Shown piece by piece: positions 5,873-12,672 of a stretch of 12,943 nt of DNA (its first letter is position 1; every line of letters starts with the position of its first letter). The notes under the pieces are model-generated. The model had not been told where the DNA came from, searched no databases, and was given only the letters and a program-made list of their open reading frames with translations. Made by a program: the position numbers and the translations under genes. Origin of the DNA: Bacillota bacterium (GTDB lineage: Bacteria; Bacillota; Clostridia; Acetivibrionales; DSM-1351); contig JAEWCZ010000077.1 in assembly GCA_023390335.1 (NCBI GenBank), forward strand, positions 1 through 12,943, in the 5' to 3' direction.

Positions 5873-7027
5873 TTATATTATCCCAAGATGATTGTATAAT
5901 GCTTTCCGTATAGACACTCCATCTTTATTGCTTATACTATATCCGGTATTAACTACTTCTCCGATCATTTTATTTACAATCTTATATATCTCTGGAATAT
6001 TGTATGGTTGCACCCTTCCGGCAGCAATAAGTCCAAAACTACAAGGAATACCTGAACTTGCAATAAAATCAGGGATCACGGTTATCCCTTTATAATAAAA
6101 ATACTGATCTGTTTCTATATCCATTGGTATATTTGCTGCCTCTAAAATAATTTTAGTTGATACTTCATTTCTGTTTTCTTTATTAAACGCATCAGGTATA
6201 GCAGCCGGAATTAATATGTCTGATTTTCCTTTAAACCACTCATCTCTATGTAGTTCCTCAAAATCACAACTTTTTTTAAGCATAGCTCTATCTATAATTC
6301 CTCTTTCACTTATTGCTTTAAGCACTCCATCTAAATCTAAGCCATGTGGACTATATATACATCCATTTAAATCAGCTACTTTAACAATAGTGAGTTTTTC
6401 ATTTTTACAATATTCAATAATTTTTTTGCCTATGCTACCCACACCCTGAAGAGCAATTTGCATAGAATTCAAATTATAGTTTTTAGCCTGACTTATTGCT
6501 TTTAAAGAACACAAAACGGTATGAGCTGTTATATCTGTGCCATACGACTTATAAGAAGAAACTAGATTTTTCAATATAAAATTGGGAATATACCTTAAAT
6601 AGTTTTTTACTTTAGCTCTTTTTAATAGTTCTATACTCACCATTATCTGTGAAGTACCTATATGCTTATACATCATATCAATTTCTGATGGAATGCTTCC
6701 CATATCTTCACCTAGTATAAATGTATTAGTTAATACACCCCTAAATCGTTCTGCTAGCCTTAACAAAATTTCAGTACGTTCTTGTTGGCTTATGCCGTCA
6801 GGAAGTTTTAATCCGCATTTTCCGCCACCAACAGGTAAATTATACGCTTTAATCTTTAGAGACATAATAAAAGCTAATTTTCGTATTTCTTCTAATGAGA
6901 CACTATTCCCTATTCGAAGTCCTCCTGTTGTCATACCATTTACTGTATTGTGAATCACTAAATAGGCAACCGCACCTGTTTCTTTATCATTGATTATTAT
7001 TTCTTGCTCATTATTATTCAAGTTCAT
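5873..7027 (-). CDS. Glu/Leu/Phe/Val-type amino acid dehydrogenase
   Basis: 384 aa, full length for leucine/phenylalanine-dehydrogenase relatives. The family reversibly deaminates an L-amino acid to a 2-oxo acid with NAD(P). Visible: GGLRIG (35-40), the substrate Lys region SLKIKAY (56-62), the glycine-rich VGGGKCGL with catalytic-type Lys70 (66-73), GEDMGS with the expected Asp108 (106-111), Rossmann GVGSIG (195-200), and an Asp after strand two (VADLNG, 218-222) that favours NAD over NADP. All key residues seem present. AAGAAGGAGG precedes the ATG. Being between a transporter and a peptide synthetase, it probably supplied or modified an unusual amino acid precursor rather than serving general nitrogen metabolism. 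Cys71 in place of Gly or Thr after the Lys, and an insertion-like stretch at ~130-160 (KRAKVKNYLRYIPNF), are unusual. Substrate cannot be told from sequence. Confidence 0.85.
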   Translation of the reverse strand: MNLNNNEQEIIINDKETGAVAYLVIHNTVNGMTTGGLRIGNSVSLEEIRKLAFIMSLKIKAYNLPVGGGKCGLKLPDGISQQERTEILLRLAERFRGVLTNTFILGEDMGSIPSEIDMMYKHIGTSQIMVSIELLKRAKVKNYLRYIPNFILKNLVSSYKSYGTDITAHTVLCSLKAISQAKNYNLNSMQIALQGVGSIGKKIIEYCKNEKLTIVKVADLNGCIYSPHGLDLDGVLKAISERGIIDRAMLKKSCDFEELHRDEWFKGKSDILIPAAIPDAFNKENRNEVSTKIILEAANIPMDIETDQYFYYKGITVIPDFIASSGIPCSFGLIAAGRVQPYNIPEIYKIVNKMIGEVVNTGYSISNKDGVSIRKALYNHLGII

Positions 7028-7194
7028 ATTTATTTTCCTCCTTCTTTTATGTATTGCTATGTTACGTAACTATTTAGGAACTCTGAATATGGTATCTTTG
7101 GAATGATGATTTTAATTAAAAAGAATATTCACATAAGCGTAGCAAATTGGAAGTAAAATGTTTCAATGTGCCAAATTATAGATACATAAATAAT
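7028..7194 (-). other. 167-base gap between exporter and dehydrogenase genes
   Basis: This gap is too long for a tightly coupled operon but has no U-tailed hairpin. It ends in a very strong ribosome site (AAGAAGGAGG) for the dehydrogenase and contains the palindrome GTTACGTAAC about 30 bases before it. I see no convincing -35/-10 pair. The two genes may be co-transcribed or the dehydrogenase may have its own promoter here. Confidence 0.3.
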
Positions 7195-8076
7195 TTACTT
7201 TAATGTGCCTAATATGCGTTTCATTTCAGATAACAGCATACCACCTAGTATTAATATACAACCAATAGCAATGTTCATCGTTATTAACTCCTTTTGCCCA
7301 TTTGTTTTTGGTATTAAGATTGAAAATAACACACCAAACACTGGTTCTAAAGTAAAAATTAGTACAGTGTGAACAGGGGATGTGAATTTTTGTATTGCCG
7401 TCTGTGCTGTAAATGCAAGAGCAGTTCCCAGAATTCCCGTTACAAAGACTGTAATAATAATACTAGGGTTTAGGATAACAACCTCTAATCCAGTACCTAC
7501 GCATAATAAAAAATACAATATGCTACCCCATGATATTTGAAGCACTCCAAGTAATATTGGGTCATTTTTGTTAGTAAATTTATCGATAAAAATAATTTGC
7601 ATTGAAGCACAAAATGCCCCTATTAATGTAAATAAATCACCTATATTAAATTGATAATTTACTCCACCTGACAAAAAGTACAAACCCGACAAAGATAATA
7701 CTACGCCAACAATAGCAAAAGAATCTGGTTTCTTTTTTAAATAAATTGCTGAAATTATTGGTACTATCACGATACTTAGCCCTGTTATAAAAGCAACATT
7801 AGAAGCTGTAGTATAGTATAATGCTTTTACTGTAAAGAACAATGTTCCAAAAAGCATTATCCCTAACACTAAACTGTAAATAATACTTTCTAATGTTATT
7901 TGTTTTAATTTCTTATAGAATACTATGATTAACACAATTGAAGCTATTAAAAACCTCATTAATAAATATGTTGACATTGGGATATTGTCTATTACATTTC
8001 GCATTAAAGGAAAAGAGATTCCCCATATTGCTGTTATAAGTAACAATAATATATCAGCCTTTACTTGTTTTGACAT
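7195..8076 (-). CDS. EamA-family (DMT superfamily) exporter
   Basis: 293 aa, almost entirely hydrophobic, with about ten membrane segments in two EamA halves. The first half starts KADILLLLITAIWGISFPLM and contains the familiar MSTYLLMRFLIASIVLI. The second opens with IGDLFTLIGAFCASMQIIFI and has the FTSPVHTVLIFTLEPVFGVL stretch typical of the family's last third. Members export amino acids or other small metabolites across the inner membrane. The ATG at 8076 follows GAGGT and lies 16 bases after the stop of the adenylation-domain fragment, so they were one transcript. Context suggests export of the cluster's product or its amino acid precursor. Appears intact. Confidence 0.9.
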   Translation of the reverse strand: MSKQVKADILLLLITAIWGISFPLMRNVIDNIPMSTYLLMRFLIASIVLIIVFYKKLKQITLESIIYSLVLGIMLFGTLFFTVKALYYTTASNVAFITGLSIVIVPIISAIYLKKKPDSFAIVGVVLSLSGLYFLSGGVNYQFNIGDLFTLIGAFCASMQIIFIDKFTNKNDPILLGVLQISWGSILYFLLCVGTGLEVVILNPSIIITVFVTGILGTALAFTAQTAIQKFTSPVHTVLIFTLEPVFGVLFSILIPKTNGQKELITMNIAIGCILILGGMLLSEMKRILGTLK

Positions 8077-8092
8077 TTAGTCTACCTCTTTT

Positions 8093-9163
8093 TTATTTTA
8101 ATACAATGGGTAAAGAATGCGTATCAACTTTACCATTAGGAGTAATAGGTAATTCTTTTAACTTGATAAAAAATTCAGGAACCATAAAATCAGGAATATA
8201 TTTTAATAGGTGATTTTTTATTTCCTTTACTGAATATTTTCTATGAGATACAATATAAGCACATAAGTATTTTAGCCCGTTTGTATCAGAATGAGGCAAA
8301 ACAACAGCATATTCTATTGAGTCATGTTTTAGTAAATGCTTTTCAACTTCTTCTGGTTCAGTTCGTCTACCACAGATTTTCACTTGATTATCAATTCTCC
8401 CAAAAAATTCTATGCTTCCATCTGGCAACCATCTTGCAAGGTCGCCTGACTTATATAATCTTTCATTAGGATTAAATGGGTTTGTTATAAAGCTTTGATC
8501 TGTAAGATCTTTATTGTTTAAGTAGCCCCTTGAAACACCTGCACCAGCTATACATAATTCTCCTGGTATTCCTATAGGCATCATCCTGTTTGCCTTATCC
8601 AAAATATATATTTTACAATTTGATATTGGTTTACCTAAAGGAATTGTAATTAATTCTTCACCTAAATAACGGTGATATGTAGCGCAAACTGTTGTTTCAG
8701 ACGGGCCATAGGTGTTATATATTTTCATATATCTAACTAAATTACTTACAAATTCTTTTCTTAATACATCTCCGCCACTAATAGCAGTATGTAAAGTCTT
8801 AATTGGTTCTATTTTGTTTAATTCGTTTAATAGATATGGAAAGCCGCTAATTATTGTAACATTATTCTTTTGCATAACACCAACTATCTTATTACTGTCT
8901 GCTGTTTCATGTCTTTGCGCAATTACTAATGTACCACCAGTCATTAGTATAGGATATACTTCCTCAGTATAAATATCAAAGGAACAAGTTGATTGTTGAA
9001 GCATAATATCTTCTGGAGTAATATTAAACTCATTCTTAAATGCATGTACATATGCTACTACATTCTTGTGTTCTACCATAACTCCTTTAGGTTTCCCTGT
9101 AGACCCAGATGTATATAGAACATACATAAGATTGTCTGGAGAATTTGCAGGTGGCAAATTAGG
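8093..9163 (-). pseudogene. NRPS adenylation domain, 5' truncated
   Basis: Adenylation domains activate an amino acid as its AMP ester. Reading from the breakpoint near 9160: A3 YTSGSTGKPKGV, A4 FDIYTEE, A5 NTYGPSETTVCAT, A6 GELCIAGAGVSRGYLN, A7 YKSGDLARW, A8 GRIDNQVKICGRRTEPEE, A9-like YIPDFMVP, A10 PNGKVD, then a natural stop eight residues later. A1 and A2 (roughly 100-150 residues plus any preceding condensation domain) are missing. The nominal first Met is a TTG in the middle of the sequence, so there is no real start. No carrier domain follows. A8 is odd: RGxRIELxEIE has become CGRRTEPEEVE. A hand alignment to the PheA pocket gives D-I-E-S-I-G-T-V-C, tentative and not a known code to me. 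Co-directional with the exporter at 8076. Confidence 0.85.
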
Positions 9164-9351
9164 CGGTCACATATGTCCGTCATGATAATCTTGTCTGCAG
9201 TATAGGCATTCTTTCCGATAAAGTTTGCAATGTTCTCTGCAGTCATCGGAAACATATAATCAGTGTGCATTCCATTATCGCCTTTTTTATATACACAGGC
9301 ATATCCGAGATTTCCATCTTCCTGTAATTCATATAATTCTTCTATTGTCAT
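9164..9351 (-). pseudogene. 5' fragment of an integrative-element-type gene
   Basis: Starting at an ATG at 9351 (GGAG five bases upstream; a second ATG lies at 9375) the protein reads MTIEELYELQEDGNLGYACV, then YKKGDNGMHTDYMFPMTAEN and AYTADKIIMTDICDR. It then runs into the synthetase sequence in another frame (LICHLQILQTILC). This N-terminus resembles small accessory proteins that I associate with Tn1549/Tn916-like conjugative elements of Clostridia. That is memory of a pattern, not a search result, and its function is not established. The C-terminal half is lost at the junction around 9155-9170. It shows that an element, or part of one, recombined into the peptide cluster. Confidence 0.55.
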
Positions 9352-9375
9352 TTTCTCTCTCCACTCCCTATTCAT

Positions 9376-9580
9376 AATGATTTAAAAAACCAGTTGCTGC
9401 AAGCACAAAGTATTGCTGTTAAACATAGAAACCTGCTAAGAGCTGATTGACTGAGAGAAATTCCACCTAAAATCTCCCGAATAATCGGAGATTTAGTGCA
9501 ATGCTCAGCAATTTTATTTACAGAGCTACAATTCGATACTAACCCTGTACTTTTCCCATTTTCGTTTTCTCCTTTCAAAA
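9376..9580 (-). other. Remnant region with orphan ribosome site and hairpin
   Basis: No convincing gene. On the minus strand AAAGGAGAAAACGAAA precedes an ATG at 9559, a textbook start, but the frame ends after MGKVQG. This looks like the head of a lost gene. At 9467-9496 CTAAAATCTCC faces GGAGATTTAG around CGAATAATC, a stable hairpin with no U run. A 75-codon frame across the region starts inside the nuclease terminator and is probably chance. Confidence 0.35.
9467..9496. repeat. Hairpin-forming inverted repeat
   Basis: CTAAAATCTCC and GGAGATTTAG pair over 10 bp with one bulged base; CGA/TCG at the centre extends the stem to leave an ATAA loop. No T-run follows on either strand, so it is not a standard terminator. 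It lies within 300 bases of the synthetase breakpoint and could be an element end. Confidence 0.4.
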
Positions 9581-9610
9581 TAAAAAAAGCAGAACACATA
9601 AGTGCCTGCT
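9581..9610 (-). terminator. Rho-independent terminator of the nuclease gene
   Basis: Minus strand: AGCAG/CTGCT with an inner CAC/GTG stem and TTAT loop, followed by TTTTTTTATTTT. It lies 41 bases past the nuclease stop codon. Confidence 0.75.
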
Positions 9611-9650
9611 GTTTGGTTGATTAAATATTTAATTATCCATTTTCTAATTT

Positions 9651-10592
9651 TTACTCCCCAACCATCCCATCTCCATCACGGTCATCCATATATTTATACA
9701 ACCAGTGTTCCTTTGTGATTGGCATCTTAAATCCAGCTGCTTTTGCTTCAGCTATTGATACCTTACCATTGTGGTTTTTATCTATAGCATCAATGTTTTG
9801 ATCCTTATCTGTAGTAGACGGCTTGGGAGTAGTCTTTGGCTTATCTGTCGATTTCTCATTCAAAGACTTATTTACCTTATCAGGATTAACATTATCAAAA
9901 TCATCAGTGATAACATTTCCCTTTAATGTATAGGTATAACGATAATGATTTGGAATCTGCGTCTTTGTATTGGGATACGTAATGATAGCTTCAAAATTTG
10001 TACAACCACCTGCATCCCTAATGTTTTTTTCCATATATGCCTGATCGCCATAACGGTTTAATGTACTGTCCTGCGGTGTTATATTGTAGGCATTGGAAAC
10101 TCCACCCAAGGAGTCTGCAATGATATGTCCCTGATCCAGGTCTGCCCGCTCAGTACCGGGAACCTTTGCTTCATCATTATAGTATCTGCCATTATCCAGT
10201 ATCGGCTCCGTTTTGGCATCTTGAAGACTAATCTTCTTAGCAGTAACCCTTATTAATTGTCCATATTGATTGGTATAAGCCCAGTATTCTCTGCCACCAT
10301 ATCCAATATCAACTACAACCATAGGTTTTCTTGTTCCGCTTGTATCTCCCCCGGCTACTTTAATTTCATTGTACTTTCCTTCTGGAGGAGATGATTCAGT
10401 TGGTTTACTTGACGCTTGAGGAATAGCCTTGCTTGGTATACTCGTTTGACTTTGACTGGGAACTGCGGTTTTTATAGACGGACTATTTTCTGTTATTTTC
10501 TTAGTTGAATCATTCTGCTCTGGAACTCTCTGTACCGAACAGCCTGTCAGCAATGCTATTATTACTAAATAAGCAATTATGTATTTTCTCAT
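9651..10592 (-). CDS. Secreted nuclease lipoprotein with calcium-binding tail
   Basis: 313 aa from the second ATG (10592), chosen because AAAGGGG lies 8 bases upstream; the ATG at 10598 sits only 2 bases from it. Numbering from 10598: a signal peptide ends in the lipobox LLTGC (Cys20), so it is lipid-anchored outside the membrane. Residues ~25-75 are a Ser/Thr/Pro linker. The DNA/RNA non-specific endonuclease domain (~90-235) carries DLDQGHIIADSLGG with His158 as the expected catalytic base, and NITPQDSTLNR with Asn172 and Asn181 near the metal site. A second Thr/Lys/Pro linker follows, then an EF-hand loop DKNHNGKVSIAE (273-284) and an excalibur-like end DDRDGDGMVGE lacking the usual Cys. 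Likely roles are DNA scavenging or defence outside the cell, with calcium dependence. Its own terminator follows and it appears intact. Confidence 0.85.
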   Translation of the reverse strand: MRKYIIAYLVIIALLTGCSVQRVPEQNDSTKKITENSPSIKTAVPSQSQTSIPSKAIPQASSKPTESSPPEGKYNEIKVAGGDTSGTRKPMVVVDIGYGGREYWAYTNQYGQLIRVTAKKISLQDAKTEPILDNGRYYNDEAKVPGTERADLDQGHIIADSLGGVSNAYNITPQDSTLNRYGDQAYMEKNIRDAGGCTNFEAIITYPNTKTQIPNHYRYTYTLKGNVITDDFDNVNPDKVNKSLNEKSTDKPKTTPKPSTTDKDQNIDAIDKNHNGKVSIAEAKAAGFKMPITKEHWLYKYMDDRDGDGMVGE

Positions 10593-10682
10593 AGTCATTT
10601 CCCCTTTAGCTGCACAATTTATTATTCCGTAATAAATATCATCCTCGTTACTGCTACCCTAGTAATCTGCACCATTTCTTTA

Positions 10683-10698
10683 ATTGCTGATCAGCAAT
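10683..10698. promoter_or_regulatory. 16 bp perfect palindrome upstream of the nuclease
   Basis: ATTGCTGATCAGCAAT is perfectly self-complementary. It lies about 90 bases upstream of the nuclease start, a plausible operator position. No clear -35/-10 pair was found around it, and no regulator gene is in view. Confidence 0.35.
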
Positions 10699-10742
10699 AC
10701 TCTTATATAATAAACTACCTCTTTATAACATACAATATTGTG

Positions 10743-10889
10743 TTACGTAATGATTGATATAAAAATAATAAAATATTGATAACGTAAACAAAATATTACA
10801 AACCCCAGTCTATATAATATAAATGGAGTTTCATATCTATGCTCCATTATCCAATTTGCAATCTTCCAATAAATAACCTCCCAACTCAT
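10743..10889 (-). CDS. Possible small hydrophobic protein, 48 aa
   Basis: MSWEVIYWKIANWIMEHRYE, followed by TPFILYRLGFVIFCLRYQYF and IIFISIIT. Rich in Trp, Tyr, Ile and Phe with one likely membrane segment in the C-terminal half. AAAGGAAGTGAG lies upstream of the ATG at workable spacing, and the hydrolase terminator is behind it, so it could be a stand-alone unit. TGAG-rich upstream sequence makes the ribosome site less certain. No family recognised. AT-rich DNA can give such frames by chance. The stretch 10599-10742 otherwise holds only the nuclease leader and the palindrome. Confidence 0.35.
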   Translation of the reverse strand: MSWEVIYWKIANWIMEHRYETPFILYRLGFVIFCLRYQYFIIFISIIT

Positions 10890-10937
10890 GTTATCACTCA
10901 CTTCCTTTACCTCAACATATACTCATTTTGCGATAAT

Positions 10938-10973
10938 AAAAAACTGCATTACTCTCTGAATAATGCAGTTTTT
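10938..10973. terminator. Terminator after the alpha/beta hydrolase gene
   Basis: AAAAACTGCATTA (10939-10951) pairs perfectly with TAATGCAGTTTTT (10961-10973), a 13 bp stem with T runs on both strands. It lies 47 bases past the hydrolase stop codon. CTGCATTATTCAG resembles the CCGCACATTCAG start of the intergenic modules, and ATCGCAAAATGAGTATAT follows as in copy F, so this may be a distant module copy. Confidence 0.85.
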
Positions 10974-11019
10974 GACTTATTGGTTTTCAAATACTATTAA
11001 GATATTTATTTTAAAAACT

Positions 11020-11877
11020 TTATGTCTCAATAAATTTTATCAGTTCTTCGTTAAAATGGTCTCGTTCCTCATAGAAAGTAGCATGACCACTATATTTAAA
11101 TGGAATTAGCTTTGAGTTTTTAATATTTTGTTTTTGTATTTCACCCAGTGAAAAAGGAACAACTTGGTCATAAATACCATGAATAATTAAAGTTGGGACA
11201 TATATTTTCGTTAAATCAGAAAATAACACCTCATTCATCCAAGTATTTGCAATAGCAGCTGTTGACCATCCTGCTGCCTGTAATCCTAATTGGAAGAACC
11301 AATCTGATAATGCATCACTTATATGTTGATAGAAAAATGTATCCCCGAAATCTCGAAGCATTTTAGGGCGATCATTATATGTTCCATGAATAATTTGTAG
11401 AACTACTTCTTTGTCTAGTCCATAAGGAAAATTCGGAAGCTTTATAAGACTTGGAGCAGCTGCATCAAAAAGAGCAAGTTTTGATACCCCAAAACCATTA
11501 TGTCTAGCCATATATCGTATTGCTATAGCTCCGCCTGTTGAATGTCCTCCAAGTGTGATATTATTTAATCTGATAGCCTCTACCACACATCGAACATCGT
11601 CAGCCAATCTATCATAATCGTATCCACCCCATGGTTTATCAGAATTACCGAATCCTCTTGTATCTATCCCAATACACCTATATCCCATTTTGGGAAGTTG
11701 ATTAAACTGATATTCAAATAACCTATTACTTCCAGGCCAACCGTGTAGAAACAGAATAGTCTTCTTTCCCGTTGGATTAAGATCCTCTACATAAATTTTT
11801 ACATTTGCCTCAACATTAATATAGTATCCCACAAATTCCTCCATGTTAATAAAAAGCTCTATACTAACATTATTCAT
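11020..11877 (-). CDS. Alpha/beta hydrolase
   Basis: 285 aa, typical length. The catalytic triad is visible: nucleophile Ser113 in GGHSTGG, Asp237 in HGIYDQVVP, and His265 in YSGHATFYEE. The oxyanion region is FLHGWPGS (43-50), and IDTRGFGNSDKP (71-82) is characteristic of haloperoxidase or epoxide-hydrolase-like members. It probably hydrolyses an ester, lactone or related small substrate in the cytoplasm; the substrate cannot be told. There is no signal peptide. Neither ATG at 11877 nor the internal ATG at 11844 (Met12, where homologues often begin near 'EEFVGYYINVE') has a Shine-Dalgarno, so the start is uncertain. The upstream module copy E lacks the promoter half found in the others. Followed by a strong terminator. 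Confidence 0.85.
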   Translation of the reverse strand: MNNVSIELFINMEEFVGYYINVEANVKIYVEDLNPTGKKTILFLHGWPGSNRLFEYQFNQLPKMGYRCIGIDTRGFGNSDKPWGGYDYDRLADDVRCVVEAIRLNNITLGGHSTGGAIAIRYMARHNGFGVSKLALFDAAAPSLIKLPNFPYGLDKEVVLQIIHGTYNDRPKMLRDFGDTFFYQHISDALSDWFFQLGLQAAGWSTAAIANTWMNEVLFSDLTKIYVPTLIIHGIYDQVVPFSLGEIQKQNIKNSKLIPFKYSGHATFYEERDHFNEELIKFIET

Positions 11878-11916
11878 ATATTCAATTTATTATGAATAGA
11901 TAAAAATTGGCTAAAC

Positions 11917-12053
11917 ACCGCACTATTCAATTGTCAACAATCATATTTAGTTCACAACAGACTAATATCCTCAATATAAAGGAACATTTTATTCAAATTG
12001 CGAACTTAATGCTGAAATGAAAAAACCGCATTTCATTTTACTGAATGTGCGGT
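11917..12053 (-). repeat. Intergenic module, copy E (both ends intact)
   Basis: Minus strand: starts ACCGCACATTCAGT and ends ATTGAATAGTGCGGT, so its 14-15 bp ends are inverted repeats with one or two differences. Inside are the terminator, AAGTTCGCAATTTG, a TTAGTCTGTTG block, and AATATGATTGTTGACAATTG. Unlike the other copies, what follows GTGCGGT is unrelated (GTTTAGCCAATTTTTATC), with no TTGACA-N17-TAGAAT promoter. The similarity therefore stops at the inverted repeat, which marks it as a discrete boundary. Confidence 0.6.
12019..12053 (-). terminator. Rho-independent terminator after the 12123-12575 gene
   Basis: Minus strand: ACCGCA pairs with TGCGGT around a CATTCAGTAAAATGAAA loop (further partial pairing CATT/AATG), followed by TTTTTTC. 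It lies about 70 bases past the stop at 12123. Confidence 0.75.
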
Positions 12054-12122
12054 AATAGAATGATTCTTGATATATAAAGGTGGTGATCCAACGAAACTTT
12101 GTACTTTTCAAGTTGTCTGAAG

Positions 12123-12575
12123 TTAATCTTCAATTAATCGCCATTTTAATTTTTCTGAAATAATGTATGATATTAATGGCTCAGAAAGAATATTTCCATC
12201 GTAAAGCTCCTTTGGGTTAAATCCCGAACTATCTGCCCAGACGATTAAATTATCGTCTCTTCCCGTTATCAAGTTGTTATGTATGGCAAGATAGCAATCA
12301 CAAATATCGCAAAAATAGTTATTTTGCCAACCTGCTATATTTATTTGGCGCATTCCCTCAAACAATAATTCAATTTTCATCGGGTTCCATTGCCTTTTAA
12401 TTATTACATATAATTTTCTATCCTGAGATTCTCCAAACCTCATTGATAAATTCTCATTTACATCAGCCCCACTTATATACCGAAGCTCCGTTATACATGC
12501 GTCATGAAACCCTCCATAAATCTTCATTAAAAAATCTATATCGGATTGGTTATTTACATCATACCAATTGCCCAT
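12123..12575 (-). CDS. Hypothetical protein, immunity-protein-like, 150 aa
   Basis: Soluble, with no signal or membrane segment. Start taken at ATG 12575 (AGGAAG 8 bases upstream); the codon before it is TTG. The N-terminal pattern FHDACITELRYISGADVNEN followed by LSMRFGESQDRKLYVIIKRQ recalls a Firmicutes family, common beside Rhs and other polymorphic toxin genes, with the form 'FHDSCIKE..Y.SGAYVDENLSM'. This resemblance is from memory. The remainder is mixed alpha/beta with a CDICDC cluster (~92-97) that is Cys-rich without being a clear zinc site. No toxin gene is adjacent; the nearest Rhs remnant is about 7.4 kb away. It is a single-gene unit with its own promoter and terminator, which fits an orphan immunity gene. 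Confidence 0.7.
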   Translation of the reverse strand: MGNWYDVNNQSDIDFLMKIYGGFHDACITELRYISGADVNENLSMRFGESQDRKLYVIIKRQWNPMKIELLFEGMRQINIAGWQNNYFCDICDCYLAIHNNLITGRDDNLIVWADSSGFNPKELYDGNILSEPLISYIISEKLKWRLIED

Positions 12576-12672
12576 CAATTACACTTCCTAATTCGTATTA
12601 TTAAATGCTTATTACGTAAATAATCGTTTTTCTGATTTATAATCATACCAATCAAAATCATGCATTTACAAT

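Noticed and set aside
3799..9000. Plus-strand open frames, e.g. 3799-4068, 4451-4654, 5050-5443, 5892-6095, 6216-6449, 6693-6953, 8281-8469, 8712-8972
   Set aside because: All lie opposite well-supported minus-strand coding sequence, lack ribosome sites and have shadow-like composition.
9372..9599. 75-codon minus-strand frame (MCSAFFILKGEN...)
   Set aside because: Its ATG lies inside the nuclease terminator stem and has no ribosome site; the strong site nearby serves a different frame. The sequence resembles no family I know.
11917..12053. Integron attC site
   Set aside because: Considered because of the gene-plus-inverted-repeat layout, but the GTTRRRY and RYYYAAC core sites are not present at the ends and no tyrosine integrase is visible.
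12069..12090. AAAGGTGGTGATCCAACG on the plus strand, like the complement of the 16S rRNA 3' end
   Set aside because: Only about 15 bases match and nothing upstream resembles 16S rRNA. It would also act as a Shine-Dalgarno, but no reading frame follows it. Treated as chance.
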